From JACDHG01 sp963811585 (GTDB taxonomy: Bacteria; Actinomycetota; Actinomycetes; Propionibacteriales; Nocardioidaceae), in NCBI GenBank assembly GCA_963811585.1, contig CAWERR010000006.1, positions 682,001 to 746,000 of the forward strand: 64,000 bases of DNA, written 5' to 3'. The notes below the pieces were generated by a model, which was not told the origin of the DNA, ran no database searches, and saw only the letters and a program-made list of their open reading frames with translations. Each line of letters opens with the position of its first letter. The stretch's first letter is position 1. Positions 1 through 9,343 of the stretch are shown here, piece by piece. The position numbers and the translations under genes are program-made.

Positions 1-1491
1 ATGGCCGAAGTCGAGTACATGGGTTCCTACGCCCAGCTGCGAGGCCTCCACATGTCGGAGGCTTACGCGTCAACTCTCGAGCTGTCCTTCGACGTACGCG
101 GCGGGCTCCTCATGCGGCAGATGCACCACTGGTCGGCCAACCTGTTCCTCGCGGCAATGACGATCCACATGTTGCGGACGTTCTTCACCGGGGCCTTCCG
201 CAAGCCCCGCGAGCTCAACTGGCTCATCGGCCTCGGCCTGCTGCAGCTGGGCATCATCGAGGGGTTCGCAGGTTACTCACTGCCTGACGACCTGCTGTCG
301 GGCACGGGGCTGCGTATCGCCGAAGGCTTGATGCTCTCGATCCCGGTCGTCGGCACGTACATCACATTCTTCATCTTCGGCGGCGAGTTCCCCGGCGACG
401 ACTTCATCCCCCGGCTCTACACCGTCCACGTGCTGCTGATCCCGGGCATCCTGCTCGCCCTGATCGCGGCTCACATGCTGCTGCTCGTCTACCACAAGCA
501 CACGCAGTGGCCCGGCCCTGGCCGCACGAACGACAACGTCGTCGGCTACCCGCTCCTGCCGGTCTACACGGCCAAGGCAGGCGGCTTCTTCTTCATCGTG
601 TTCGGCGTCACCGCCTTAATGGGCGGGCTGATGCAGATCAACCCGATCTGGCAATACGGGCCATACGACCCCTCTCAAGTCACCGCGGGATCACAGCCTG
701 ACTGGTATATGGGCTGGCTTGAGGGCGGCCTGCGCATCATGCCGAACTGGGAGACGCGGGCATTCGGGTTCACCTTGTCGTGGAACGTGCTGATCCCGGG
801 CCTTGCTCTGATGGGGATCTTGTTCACGATCCTCGCGTTGTACCCGTTCATCGAGGCCTGGCTGACCGGCGACGACCGCGAGCACCACCTGCTCGACCGG
901 CCCCGCAACCAGCCGACCCGGACCGCCTTCGGCGCCGCCGGCATCACGGCATACGGCGTCCTGTGGCTAGCAGGAGGAAACGACATCGTCGGGCCGTTGT
1001 TCGATGTGTCGATCAAGTCGATCATCTGGTTTGCCCGGATCGGGATCTTCGTGCTGCCTGTGTTGGCGTTCATCATCACCAAACGATGGTGTCTGTCGCT
1101 GCAGCGCCACGACCGCGAGACCGTGCTGCACGGCTACGAGACCGGGGTGATCGTGCGGTCGCCCGAGGGCGCGTATGACGAGATCCACGTCCCGCTCGAG
1201 ACCGAGCACGCCTACACGCTGACCACGCATGACCGGCGGATACCCATCGAGGTCCCACCGGACGAAGACTCAGGTGGGGTTGCGGCCCGCATGCAGGCCG
1301 TGCAGAAGGTCCGTGCCCGGCTGGCCCATTTCTGGTTCGGCGACGAGGTGGCCAAGCCGACCACGGAGGAACTCGAGGACGCGCAGCACCACAACGGGGC
1401 ACCTCATGTAGACGGCGACCGCCACGTCGGGATCGAGACCGGTGGGCAGGTCGGTGGCGACGACTTCGAGCTAGAAGAGCCCCACCGCTAA
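1..1491 (+). CDS. qcrB: Cytochrome bc1 complex cytochrome b subunit, 5' end missing
   Basis: Membrane cytochrome b of the menaquinol:cytochrome c reductase, which passes electrons to the aa3 oxidase encoded just downstream. The visible 496 residues contain the haem-ligand helices (MHHWSANLF near residue 40, and HVLLIPGILLALIAAHMLLL near 140) and several further hydrophobic segments, followed by a long charged C-terminal tail typical of actinobacterial QcrB. The ATG at base 1 is very likely internal: family members carry several dozen more residues, including the first transmembrane helix, before the MAEVEYMGSY segment. The window edge therefore truncates the gene. The reading frame is clean and ends at TAA, right before a strong hairpin. 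Confidence 0.95.
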   Translation: MAEVEYMGSYAQLRGLHMSEAYASTLELSFDVRGGLLMRQMHHWSANLFLAAMTIHMLRTFFTGAFRKPRELNWLIGLGLLQLGIIEGFAGYSLPDDLLSGTGLRIAEGLMLSIPVVGTYITFFIFGGEFPGDDFIPRLYTVHVLLIPGILLALIAAHMLLLVYHKHTQWPGPGRTNDNVVGYPLLPVYTAKAGGFFFIVFGVTALMGGLMQINPIWQYGPYDPSQVTAGSQPDWYMGWLEGGLRIMPNWETRAFGFTLSWNVLIPGLALMGILFTILALYPFIEAWLTGDDREHHLLDRPRNQPTRTAFGAAGITAYGVLWLAGGNDIVGPLFDVSIKSIIWFARIGIFVLPVLAFIITKRWCLSLQRHDRETVLHGYETGVIVRSPEGAYDEIHVPLETEHAYTLTTHDRRIPIEVPPDEDSGGVAARMQAVQKVRARLAHFWFGDEVAKPTTEELEDAQHHNGAPHVDGDRHVGIETGGQVGGDDFELEEPHR

Positions 1492-1495
1492 GTGC

Positions 1496-1548
1496 CGAAA
1501 CGATCCGACTTTCACGTGCTCATGGCAGGTGAGAGTCGGATCGTTTCG
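1496..1548. terminator. Bidirectional hairpin terminator between qcrB and the transpeptidase
   Basis: Two 20-nt arms (1496-1515 and 1529-1548) pair perfectly except for one U-G wobble, around a 13-nt loop. It lies 5 nt after the qcrB stop and 14 nt from the stop of the convergent transpeptidase gene, so it can end transcription from both sides. No T-tract follows, which is common for actinobacterial hairpin terminators. Confidence 0.8.
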
Positions 1549-1561
1549 CGGTTGAGTGAGG

Positions 1562-2797
1562 TCAGAGGGCTGAGCCCTGCTTGTACTCGGCGAAGGAGAT
1601 GTTCCAGTCGGTCCATCCGTTGCCGTCTTCGAGGCCACGGTTGGTCCCGGTCACCTCGACCGGGTCGCCGCGATGCGTGACGGAGTAAAGCCAGGCGCCG
1701 TTCTCTGTGCTCATTCCGACACAGCCGTGTGACACGTTGGTCGATCCCTGGTCGCCCACCGACCACGGGGCCGCGTGGAGGAACTCGCCGGTGAACGTGA
1801 CGCGCTGGGCGTACTCGACCTCGGGGATGTTGTAGTACTCCGGGTCGCCGGGCTCGATGCCCACCGTGGCGGCGTCCATCCGCTTGGACTCGAACTTCTC
1901 GACGATGAGCTTGGTCCCGCTGCGGGTCTCCCAGCCTGGCTTGCCGCCAGTGATCGGGATGTTGCGGGCGAGAGCGCCGTTGATGAAGACACCCATCTGG
2001 TTGGTCTGCAAGTTGGCTCGCATCACGACGGACTGGCCGATCGTGAAGCTCATGCTGCGGTCCATCTGACCGTAGACGCCCCGGCCGGCGTTGATGCTGT
2101 TGACCGTGAGGTCGACGTCGACCTTCGTGCCGGGCTGCCAGTACTTCGCCGGGCGCCAGTGCGCCTCGTTGTCACTCATCCACCGCCAGCTGCCGCGCTG
2201 AGCCGGTTTGGAGGTCACCTTCATCTGCTTCTGGAACGCCGCGTGGTTCTTGACCGGTACGTCGAACTGGACGATGACCGGCATCCCCACCCCGACGGTC
2301 TCTTCCTCGAGCGGCGTGATGTTGGCGTAGGTCTGCTCGGCCAGCGTGAGGTCGTCGGTCTTGAACGGCGTCCGGGAGCGGGCGACGAGACCCTCACTGT
2401 CCTTCGCGGAGCTGGACACGACGTAGGTCATGCCGGGCTCGAGAAGAGTGTCGGCAGTCCACTCGGTCTTGGAGTCGTTGAAGGACCCGGGCAGCTTTTT
2501 GCCCTTCAACACGCGCAATCCCACCGACTCGAAAGTGCCGTCGGTCACCGCAATCGTGACGGGCGTGTCGACAGCAACCTCGCCCTTAGCGGTCACATTT
2601 GAACTGATTTGGGCAACGGAATGCTTGGGCGCCTCGGGCGCCTGGTCCTCGCTGCCGGGGTCGCCGGCAGCCTGGTTGTTGCTGTCGCGCTTACTCGGCT
2701 GGTTCTGCGTGCCGCTACAGCCCGCCAGGGCAAGGCTCAGCACGAGCACCGCGGACACGGTCACGGGCAGCCTCAAACGGGTCCCCCATGCAGACAT
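1562..2797 (-). CDS. L,D-transpeptidase lipoprotein (Ig-like + YkuD)
   Basis: Periplasmic-side peptidoglycan enzyme expected to form 3-3 crosslinks between stem peptides. The 411-residue protein starts with a lipoprotein signal (VLSLALAGC, lipid-modified Cys27), then a low-complexity linker, an Ig-like region at about 60-250 as in mycobacterial LdtMt2-type enzymes, and a C-terminal YkuD domain with the catalytic motif SHGCVGMS (His357, Cys359). Length matches LdtMt2-type proteins (about 400 residues). The start is the ATG giving MSAWGTRLRL, which leaves a normal signal n-region. The gene is intact, unlike its left-hand neighbours ctaF/D/C, and is transcribed away from a 260-bp intergenic region rich in GATCGAG repeats. 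The exact Ldt paralogue cannot be told. Confidence 0.9.
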   Translation of the reverse strand: MSAWGTRLRLPVTVSAVLVLSLALAGCSGTQNQPSKRDSNNQAAGDPGSEDQAPEAPKHSVAQISSNVTAKGEVAVDTPVTIAVTDGTFESVGLRVLKGKKLPGSFNDSKTEWTADTLLEPGMTYVVSSSAKDSEGLVARSRTPFKTDDLTLAEQTYANITPLEEETVGVGMPVIVQFDVPVKNHAAFQKQMKVTSKPAQRGSWRWMSDNEAHWRPAKYWQPGTKVDVDLTVNSINAGRGVYGQMDRSMSFTIGQSVVMRANLQTNQMGVFINGALARNIPITGGKPGWETRSGTKLIVEKFESKRMDAATVGIEPGDPEYYNIPEVEYAQRVTFTGEFLHAAPWSVGDQGSTNVSHGCVGMSTENGAWLYSVTHRGDPVEVTGTNRGLEDGNGWTDWNISFAEYKQGSAL

Positions 2798-2885
2798 ACA
2801 GACTCCTCAGAAGTGGTTGCGACCGGCCCCAGGGTAACAACGATGCATTACCACAAGAAATTCTCGGGCGGTGACACGCCTCACC

Positions 2886-3060
2886 CGGCCCCCGGTGATC
2901 GAGCCGAGTCCCCGGTCATCGAGAAGATTCTCCCGTGATCGAGCCAACTCCGGTGATCGAGCCTGTCGAGATCAACGAGTCTCGACAAGCTCGACCGGCG
3001 TAGGGGGCTCAACCGGCGGAGCCCGCTCGACCCGGTCGTGGCGGGCTCGACCGGCGTGGC
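2886..3060. repeat. GATCGAGC-type intergenic repeat cluster
   Basis: Several copies of GTGATCGAGCC or close variants at about 2890-2970, followed by an imperfect palindrome (GATCGAGCCTGTCGAGATC, then TCTCGACAAGCTCGACC) and further CTCGACC copies to 3060. Related copies lie near 9190-9245 and 30659-30710. It fills most of the gap between the transpeptidase and ctaF and carries no gene. Confidence 0.65.
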
Positions 3061-3061
3061 G

Positions 3062-3458
3062 TCAGTGAGCGTGCTCTCCGCGGTAGAACTCGAACACCCA
3101 CCCGATGAGCGCGATCGCTGCCCGCGCCGACACCGATGATGAAGAGCCACCATCCGAACACCACGCCGAGCACGCAGATCGCCAGCGAGCAGGCGCACCA
3201 CAGCGGCCACCAGGAGTACGGCGGGAAGAACCCGAGCTCGCCCGCACCGTCGACGACCTCGGCCTCCTTGAGGTCCTCGGGCCGCGGGTCCATCTTGTTG
3301 GCGTGGAACGCGAGGTAGAACGTCACCAGACGCGCCAGGCCGTCGTCATCACCAGCGCCGACGTACCGGTCGGGTCCTCGGTGAAGAACCAGTACGCCGG
3401 GGTGACGAGCAGCGAAGAAGAGCGCGTTGATCCCGAAGATCCAGGCTTCGATCTTCAC
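3062..3458 (-). CDS. ctaF: Cytochrome c oxidase subunit 4 (actinobacterial CtaF), frameshifted
   Basis: Small membrane subunit of the actinobacterial aa3 oxidase in the bc1-aa3 supercomplex. The N-terminus MKIEAWIFGINALFF, the central MDPRPEDLKEAEVVDGAGELGF-like segment with SWWPLW, and the C-terminus WVFEFYRGEHAH are hallmarks of the family, but they lie in different frames. At least two or three single-base indels (around 3340-3420 and about 3110) break the gene. The intended length is about 130 residues. The start is a GTG, and the gene directly follows ctaD in the ctaC-ctaD-ctaF order. I read the breaks as sequence errors because both halves are fully conserved. Confidence 0.85.
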
Positions 3459-3479
3459 CGCGTGGTCCCCCGTCGTCGA

Positions 3480-5250
3480 CGTCAGCGCGGCGAGCTCGAT
3501 TGGCCTCGATCTGTTCCTCGAGATGGCCTCGACGGCCGGTCATCTCCCCGGTGTCGGCGACCTGCTCCCTCGACGTTGAGCTGGTCGGTTCTCCTCCAGC
3601 TCCAGCAATGCGACCTCGGGGTGGTGCAGGTCGAAGGCCGGGCTCTCGGAACGGATCCGGGGCAGCTCGAGCGAAGTTGTGGCGCGGCGGCGGGCTCGAC
3701 GTGGCCCACTCGAGCGACCGGCCCCAGCCCCACGGGTCGTCGAGCCCGACCAGGGGCTTCTGGCGCGACTTCCACACGTTGTAGAGGAACGGCAGCGTCG
3801 AGGCGCCGAGCACGAACGCGAAGATGCTGCGAGAACTCGTTGAGGGTGGTGAAGCCGTCGGCCGGCTTGTAGTCGGCGTAGCGGCGCGGGAAGCCCTCGA
3901 CGCCGAGCCAGTGCTGGACGAGGAACGTCGCCGTGGAAGCCGATGAACAGCAGCCAGAAGTGGATCTTGCCCAGTCGCTCGTCGAGCATCCGGCCGGTGA
4001 TCTTCGGCCACCAGAAGTAGAAGCCCGCGAACATCGCGAACACGACGGTGCCGAACACCACGTAGTGGAAGTGCGCCACCACGAAGTACGAGTCGGACAG
4101 CTGGAAGTCGAGCGGCGGCGAGGCGAGGATGACGCCGGTCAGCCCGCCGAACAGGAACGTGGTGAGGAAGCCGACCGCCCAGAGCATCGGGGTGTCGAAG
4201 GACAGAGATCCCGCCCCACATCGTGCCGATCCAGTTGAAGAACTTCACCCCCGTCGGCACCGCGATCAAGAACGTCATGAACGAGAAGAACGGCAGATCG
4301 ACCGCGCCGGTGACGAACATGTGGTGCGCCCAGACGGCGACCGAGAGTGCCGCGATGCCGAGCGTCGCGCCGACCAGGCCGATGTAGCCGAAGATCGGCT
4401 TGCGGGAGAACACCGGCAGGATCTCGGTGATGATGCCGAAGAACGGCAGCGCGATGATGTAGACCTCCGGATGGCCGAAGAACCAGAACAGGTGCTGCCA
4501 CAGGATCGGCCCGCCGTTGGCGGCGTCGAAGATGTGTGGCCCCGAGCAGTCGGTCGGCCTCGAGCGCGAGCAGCGCGCCGGCCAGGATCGGGAACGCGAT
4601 CAGCACGAGCAGCGACGTCACCAGGATGTTCCAGGTGAAGATCGGCATCCGGAACATCGTCATACCCGGCGCCCGCATGCAGAAGATCGTGGTGACGAAG
4701 TTGACCGCACCCAAGATCGTGCCCAGACCGGCCATCCAGAGACCCATCACCCACAGGTCGCCACCGACGCCCGGCGAGCGGATCGCGTTGGACAGCGGCG
4801 AGTAGGCGAACCAGCCGAAGCTCGGCGGCGCCACCCGGGACCAGGAAGCCGGAGACGGTGATCAGGCCACCGAACAGGAACAGCCAGTAGCTGAACATGT
4901 TGAGCCGCGGGAACGCGACGTCGGGAGCGCCGATCTGCAGCGGCATGATGCAGTTGGCGAAGCCGACGAACAGCGGCGTCGCGAACAGCAGCAGCATGAT
5001 CGTGCCGTGCATCGTGAACAGCTGGTTGTAGACCTCGTCGTCGACGATCTGCTGCCCGGGCTGGGCGAGCTCGGCGCGGATGACCATCGCCATCAGGCCG
5101 CCGAGGATGAAGAAGACGAACGACGTGACGAGGTAGAGGTTGCCGATCACCTTGTGGTCGGTCGTCGTGATGTACTTGACGAGGATCTGGCCCTTGGTCT
5201 GCGGCCGCGCGACGGTCGACCGGGGCGCTGGCCGGGTCGATCGCGGTCAT
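3480..5250 (-). CDS. ctaD: Cytochrome c oxidase subunit I, frameshifted
   Basis: Catalytic haem-copper subunit of the aa3 oxidase, with twelve membrane helices. Pieces in successive frames cover the family in order: MTAIDPASAP start, VYNQLFTMHGTIMLLLF (haem a ligand His), FFGHPEVYI (CuB His and cross-linked Tyr), WAHHMFVTG (the two CuB His), VVAHFHYVVFG (haem ligands), and the C-terminal SPAFDLHHPEV. Frame changes are needed near 5222, 4833, 4536, 4205, 3930, 3828 and 3690, all consistent with single-base indels. The exact stop is uncertain because of the last shifts (between about 3480 and 3540). The start codon sits 5 nt after the ctaC stop, so the three oxidase genes form one operon. Confidence 0.9.
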
Positions 5251-5255
5251 TGTTC

Positions 5256-6158
5256 TCAGCCGTCCCTCGGTCCTGGACCTCCTGCGTGACCTTCCTGCTC
5301 GAGGCCGGCGATCTCCTCGGAGTTCTCGCCGCCGCGCGGCGCGCCGATCTGGCCGGCGTCGTCCAGCTCCTGGATGTGTTCGTCGAACTCGTCTTGGCTG
5401 ACGACTTCACCTTGAACAGCATCCGAGAGTGCTGGGCAGCCGCAGAGCTCGGCGCACCGGCCGGCGAACGTGCCCTCGGCCGTCGGCGTCATCGAGAACT
5501 GCTCGTCGCGGCCAGGAATGACGTCCTGCTTGAAGTAGAACGACGGCACCCAGAAGTCGTGGATGACATCCGGGCGAGTGCAGGGTGAACGTCACCGACT
5601 GGTCCTTGACCAGCCAGAGCTCGGGCAGCGTCGGCCGCCGTGCCGGACTCGTAGACGTCGTCGCCGTTGGCCGCATCCTCGTTCAGGTAGCTGAACGTCC
5701 AGGACCACTGCTGCGCCGTGACCAGGACCTCGTGGTCGGGGTTGTCGACCTCGTCTTCGAGGATCTTGTTCTGCTTCTCGACGGTGAAGAAGAACAGCAC
5801 CGCGACCGCGATCACCGGGTGCGATCGTGTAGAGCACCTCGATCGGGAGGTTGTAGCGCACCTGCGACGGCAGCTCGTCGTCGCTGCGTCGGCAGTAGCG
5901 AACGATCAGCCCAGCCGATCAGGCCCCAGACGAACACGCCGATGATGCCGGCGGCGATCCAGGAGCCGATCCAGAGGTCCTCCATGTAGGGAGACCGGTC
6001 ACTGGCCGGCGGCGGAAGGCCGAGCCGCTTCCACTGGTCCTCGGTCTCCTGCGAGCAGCCGGTCAGCGCCAGCAGCAGCGCTACACCGGTGACAACGACG
6101 GCCGTGCGACGCCAGCGCGGCCTGCGCGGCTGGCCTGCTCGGTGGTGGTCCGACTCAC
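5256..6158 (-). CDS. ctaC: Cytochrome c oxidase subunit II, frameshifted
   Basis: CuA-bearing lipoprotein subunit that accepts electrons for the oxidase. The GTG start at 6158 has an AGGAAG ribosome site 6-7 nt upstream. The signal ends in a lipobox (LLLALTGC), then come a transmembrane hairpin (helix near IGSWIAAGIIGVFVWGLIGW, then VLYTIAPVIAVAVLFFFT) and a cupredoxin domain. The CuA loop reads CAELCG in one frame and continues AQHSRMLF in another, so Cys, Cys, His and Met ligands are all encoded. Breaks occur just after the start codon region, near 5820, 5640, 5580 and 5430. It heads the ctaC-ctaD-ctaF operon. The indels are most likely sequence errors. Confidence 0.88.
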
Positions 6159-6378
6159 GTGGCGCCTTCCTGGTGGTGGTAACCGCGGACGATGTCAGCG
6201 CACACTACTGGAACCGCTCCCGCTGGGCGGTGGATGGTGCTCAAGGTCCCGTGTGTCAGCCACGAACCCTACGGCACTGCCGGCAGCCGGGCATTGACGA
6301 GCCGAGGTCGTGTCGTGCGGCGTCAGCGCCGAATATCTGATGAGCGTCCCGCGGTATGCGCGGGGCTTCGAGTACGCG

Positions 6379-7371
6379 TCAGGGCAGCAGCAGCCGGCGG
6401 CGTCCTCGGCGGCCTCGTCGCCGTACCCTCCGCGCATCCGGCGCAGGAACTCGTCGTGGGTGAAGGAGTACTCCTGGGTGCCGACCTGCTCGACGACGTA
6501 CGCCGCCAGGACGCAGCCGATCTGCGCGGCGCTCGAGCAGCGACAGGCCCGCGACGACGGCACCCAGGAACCCGGAGCGGAACGCGTCGCCGACGCCGGT
6601 CGGCTCGACCGCCGACACGCCGGGCAGCGCCTCGACGACGATCGGCTCCTCGCCCTTGCGCTCGATCCGCACCCCGGCTGGGCCCAGGGTGACCACGCGG
6701 GTGCCGACCCGGTCGAGGATCTCCTCGGCCGTCCAGCCGGTCTTCTGCTCGGTGAGCGCGGCCTCGTACTCGTTGGACAGCAGGTAGGTCGCGCCGTCGA
6801 TCATCCGGCGGATCGGCGTCGCCGTCGGACCAGGCGAGCTGCTGCGACGGGTCGGCGGCGAACGCGTAGCCGCGCTCGCGGCACTCCTCGGTGTGCCGCA
6901 GCATCGCCTCGGGGTCGTTGGGCGAGACGATCGACCAGGTCGAGCTCGCCGACGCGGTCGCTCGACGGGCGCCAGCTCGATCTGCGCGCGCTTCGCGACA
7001 TCGCGCCGGCGTAGAACGACGCGATCTGCGCGTGCGACCTGTCGGTCGTGCAGATGAACCGGGCGGTGTGGCGCGTCTCGGAGTAGTGCAGGGAGCCGCA
7101 GTCGACGCCGTGGCGCTCGAGCCAGGAGCGGTAGTCGGCGAAGTCCTCGCCGACGGCGGCGACCAGCACCGGCTTCGACTCCGATGGCGGCCAGCCCGAA
7201 GGCGATGTTGGCCGCGCAGCCGCCGCGGCGTACCTCGAGGTCGTCGACAAGGAACGACAGCGCGACCTTGTCGAGCTGGTCGACGACGATCGAGTCGGCG
7301 AAGAGGCCGGGAAAGGACATGAGGTGGTCGGTCGCAACCGACCCGGTGACGGCGATAGGCACGTACGGCAA
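6379..7371 (-). CDS. PfkB-family carbohydrate/adenosine kinase, frameshifted
   Basis: Ribokinase-family sugar or nucleoside kinase. N-terminal IAVTGSVATDHLMSFPG and RGGCAANIAFGLAAIGV (substrate-binding glycines), central YLLSNEYEA and a C-terminal ATP/anion-hole motif PTGVGDAFRSGF (catalytic Asp) are visible. The conserved segments fall in three frames, with shifts near 7180, 6940, 6820 and 6545. The rebuilt protein is about 325 residues. The position between ctaC and erpA matches adenosine kinase adoK/cbhK (Rv2202c) of M. tuberculosis, so adenosine is a good substrate guess, but the sequence alone does not prove it. The start is either TTG at 7371 or GTG at 7362; a TAGGCT hexamer directly precedes both, suggesting a leaderless transcript. 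Confidence 0.8.
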   Translation of the reverse strand: MPYVPIAVTGSVATDHLMSFPGLFADSIVVDQLDKVALSFLVDDLEVRRGGCAANIAFGLAAIGVEAGAGRRRRRGLRRLPLLARAPRRRLRLPALLRDAPHRPVHLHDRQVARADRVVLRRRDVAKRAQIELAPVERPRRRARPGRSSRPTTPRRCCGTPRSAASAATRSPPTRRSSSPGPTATPIRRMIDGATYLLSNEYEAALTEQKTGWTAEEILDRVGTRVVTLGPAGVRIERKGEEPIVVEALPGVSAVEPTGVGDAFRSGFLGAVVAGLSLLERRADRLRPGGVRRRAGRHPGVLLHPRRVPAPDARRVRRRGRRGRRRLLLP

Positions 7372-7476
7372 AGCCTACCGCCCCGTCGCCGGCAGCATGC
7401 GCCGGACGGGGCGTTCGTCGCCTGAACGCGTGCGTCCAGGCGAGCGTCGGCTGTCGGAGTGGCCGCCCGACGTTGC

Positions 7477-7854
7477 TCAGTGGAACGAGTCGCCGCAGGC
7501 GCAGGAGCCGTCGGCGTTGGGGTTGTCGATCGTGAAGCCCTGCTTCTCGATGGTGTCGACGAAGTCGATGGTGGCGCCGTGCAGGTACGGGGTGCTCATC
7601 CGGTCGACGACGACGTTGACGCCGCCGAAGTCGTGGACCGTGTCGCCGTCGAGGTTGCGCTCGTCGAAGAACAGCTGGTAGCGCAGACCCGAGCAACCGC
7701 CCGGCTGGACCGAGACCCGCAGCTGCAGGTCGTCGCGGCCCTCCTGGTCGAGCAGTGCCTTGACCTTGAGGCGGCGGTGTCGGTCAACAGGACGCCGACT
7801 GCGGCAGCGGCCTGCTCAGTCGTCGCAGTGCGTGGTCTCGTCCTGAATCGTCAT
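7477..7854 (-). CDS. erpA: HesB/IscA-type iron-sulfur insertion protein, frameshifted
   Basis: A-type carrier that hands Fe-S clusters to target proteins. Rebuilding the minus strand gives MTIQDETT, then TEQAAAAVGVLLTDTAA, KVKALLDQEGRDDLQLRVSV and QPGGCSGLRYQLFF, ending DGSCACGDSFH. The three conserved cysteines of the family (GGCSG and CACG) are present. Two single-base insertions, near 7828 and 7771, break the first third; the last 100 residues are in one frame. The rebuilt length is about 125 residues, slightly longer than E. coli IscA and normal for actinobacteria. In M. tuberculosis the equivalent gene Rv2204c also lies beside adoK and glycerate kinase. Confidence 0.87.
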
Positions 7855-8040
7855 ATCGGATGCTCCATCCGTGGCTGGTTGCGCCGGTGCGGCGCTCTGC
7901 AGATCAGTCAACAGCCCGTGCGTCAAGCCTCAACCGCGTCGATACCGCCGGTCATTCCCATGTGTGACACACGACCCCGCACCGATCGTTAGCGCTGACC
8001 GCGTCAGAGTGGTTACCGCGTCACGCCGACGCTCCGCAGG

Positions 8041-9138
8041 TCAGCGCGACCAGGTGCGGGCGACTCGCTCGGCCAGACGGCTCAGGCTCTCGCGCCGGCT
8101 CGGCGAACGCCGCCTCCTCGCCGACCAGGTCGACCATCGCGTAGGCCGACTCGATCCCGAGTGCCCGCATCTCCCGCGACCCGACCAGCACCTGGCCGGC
8201 CAGCGCGATGCAGGGCCGGATCGCCTCGCCGCGATCTGCGCGACGCCGTACGGCACCTTGCCCGACCGGGACTGGAAGTCGAACGCGCCCTCCCCGGTGA
8301 CGACGAGTCGCCGATCGGAGCCGAGGTCGACCAGCCCGACGGCGTCAGCGACCACGCCGAGCTCCGTCGACCCGGCGGCCCCCGAGCGAGCCAGCAGGCG
8401 AACCCGAGCCCTCCCGCGGCGCCCGCCCCTTGGCGTCGGCGAGCCGCCGGTCGGTTGCCTCGGCCAGCCGCTCGCAGCTGGGCGTCGACATGCAGGGTCC
8501 GGTCGTCGGCGACGCCCTTCTGCGCGCCGTAGACGTTGGTGGCGCCGCGCAGTCCGAGCAGCGGGTTGTCGACGTCGGAGGCGATGACGATCTCGACGCC
8601 GGCGCACGCGCTCCGCGCAGGCGCCGACAGGTCGACCGCGGTGAGCAGCTCAAGGGCGTGCGGGCCGCCGACCAGCGCCTCGTGCGGCTCGGCGGTGGCG
8701 CCGAGGGCGGCCAGCAGGCCGGCGCCGCCGTCGTTGGTCGCCAGTCCCGCCGAGCCCGACGACGACGCGGCGCGCGCCGTCGTCGATGGCTGCGGCGACC
8801 AGCTGGCCGACGCCGTACGTCGTCGCGCGCTCGGGGTCGCGCCGCTCGGACAGGTGCAGCCCGCACGCCTGTGCCGACTCGACATACGCGGTGTCCTCGA
8901 CCATCAGGACGGCCGCGGGCGTCTCGTCGCCGTAGAGGTCGAGCACCGTGACGGACAGGAGCTCGCCGCCGAGCGACGCATGCAGCACGTCGACGAAGCC
9001 GGGGCCGCCGTCGGACATCGGCGCCAGCACGAGCTCGTCGTCCGGGGCGCGGCGGTGCCAGCCCGTCGCGATGGCCTCGGCCGCCTCGACCGCGGTCAGG
9101 GTGCCGCCGAACGAGTCAGGGGCGACGAGCACACGCAT
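8041..9138 (-). CDS. Glycerate kinase (GlxK family), frameshifted
   Basis: ATP-dependent phosphorylation of glycerate. The start MRVLVAPDSFGGTLTAVEAAEAIATGW and LAPMSDGGPGFVDVL are classic for the family, as are GLATNDGGAGLLAALG and SDVDNPLLGLRGATNVYGAQKG. The C-terminus (QVLVGSREMRALGIESAYA-like, ending LSRLAERVARTW) is also recognisable. Segments are spread over three frames, with shifts near 8755, 8590, 8470, 8400, 8230 and 8100. The rebuilt length is about 360 residues, normal for the family. The gene faces away from the VanW gene across a 205-bp divergent spacer. Confidence 0.85.
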
Positions 9139-9189
9139 GCGCCCATGCTGTCAAGCCACCACCGTGCGCTTCTCGCTGGGTGCGGCCAC

Positions 9190-9245
9190 TATCGCCGGTC
9201 GAGCCTGTCGACCGCAGACACTCCGGCGGTCGATCACCGGAAAGC
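9190..9245. repeat. GGTCGAGCCTGTCGAC-type intergenic repeat
   Basis: An imperfect inverted copy (CCGGTCGAGCCTGTCGACCG followed by GCGGTCGATCACCGG) of the same family as the clusters at 2886-3060 and 30659-30710. It lies in the divergent spacer between glycerate kinase and the VanW gene. Confidence 0.5.
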
Positions 9246-9343
9246 GGATGTCGATCGCCGTATCCCCGCTGCTTGGGTCACCACTTAGGCTGGGGTGGAC
9301 GCGCTGGTCGGTAGATGCCAGCGGTGGGGAGGGTGCGAATCAC

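Noticed and set aside
1..3. ATG at base 1 as the true start of qcrB
   Set aside because: Family members have several dozen residues, including a membrane helix, before this point; the Met is internal.
1775..2602. 275-codon open frame on the plus strand over the transpeptidase gene
   Set aside because: Val/Asp/Arg/Leu-rich antisense shadow of the minus-strand gene, with no recognisable domain.
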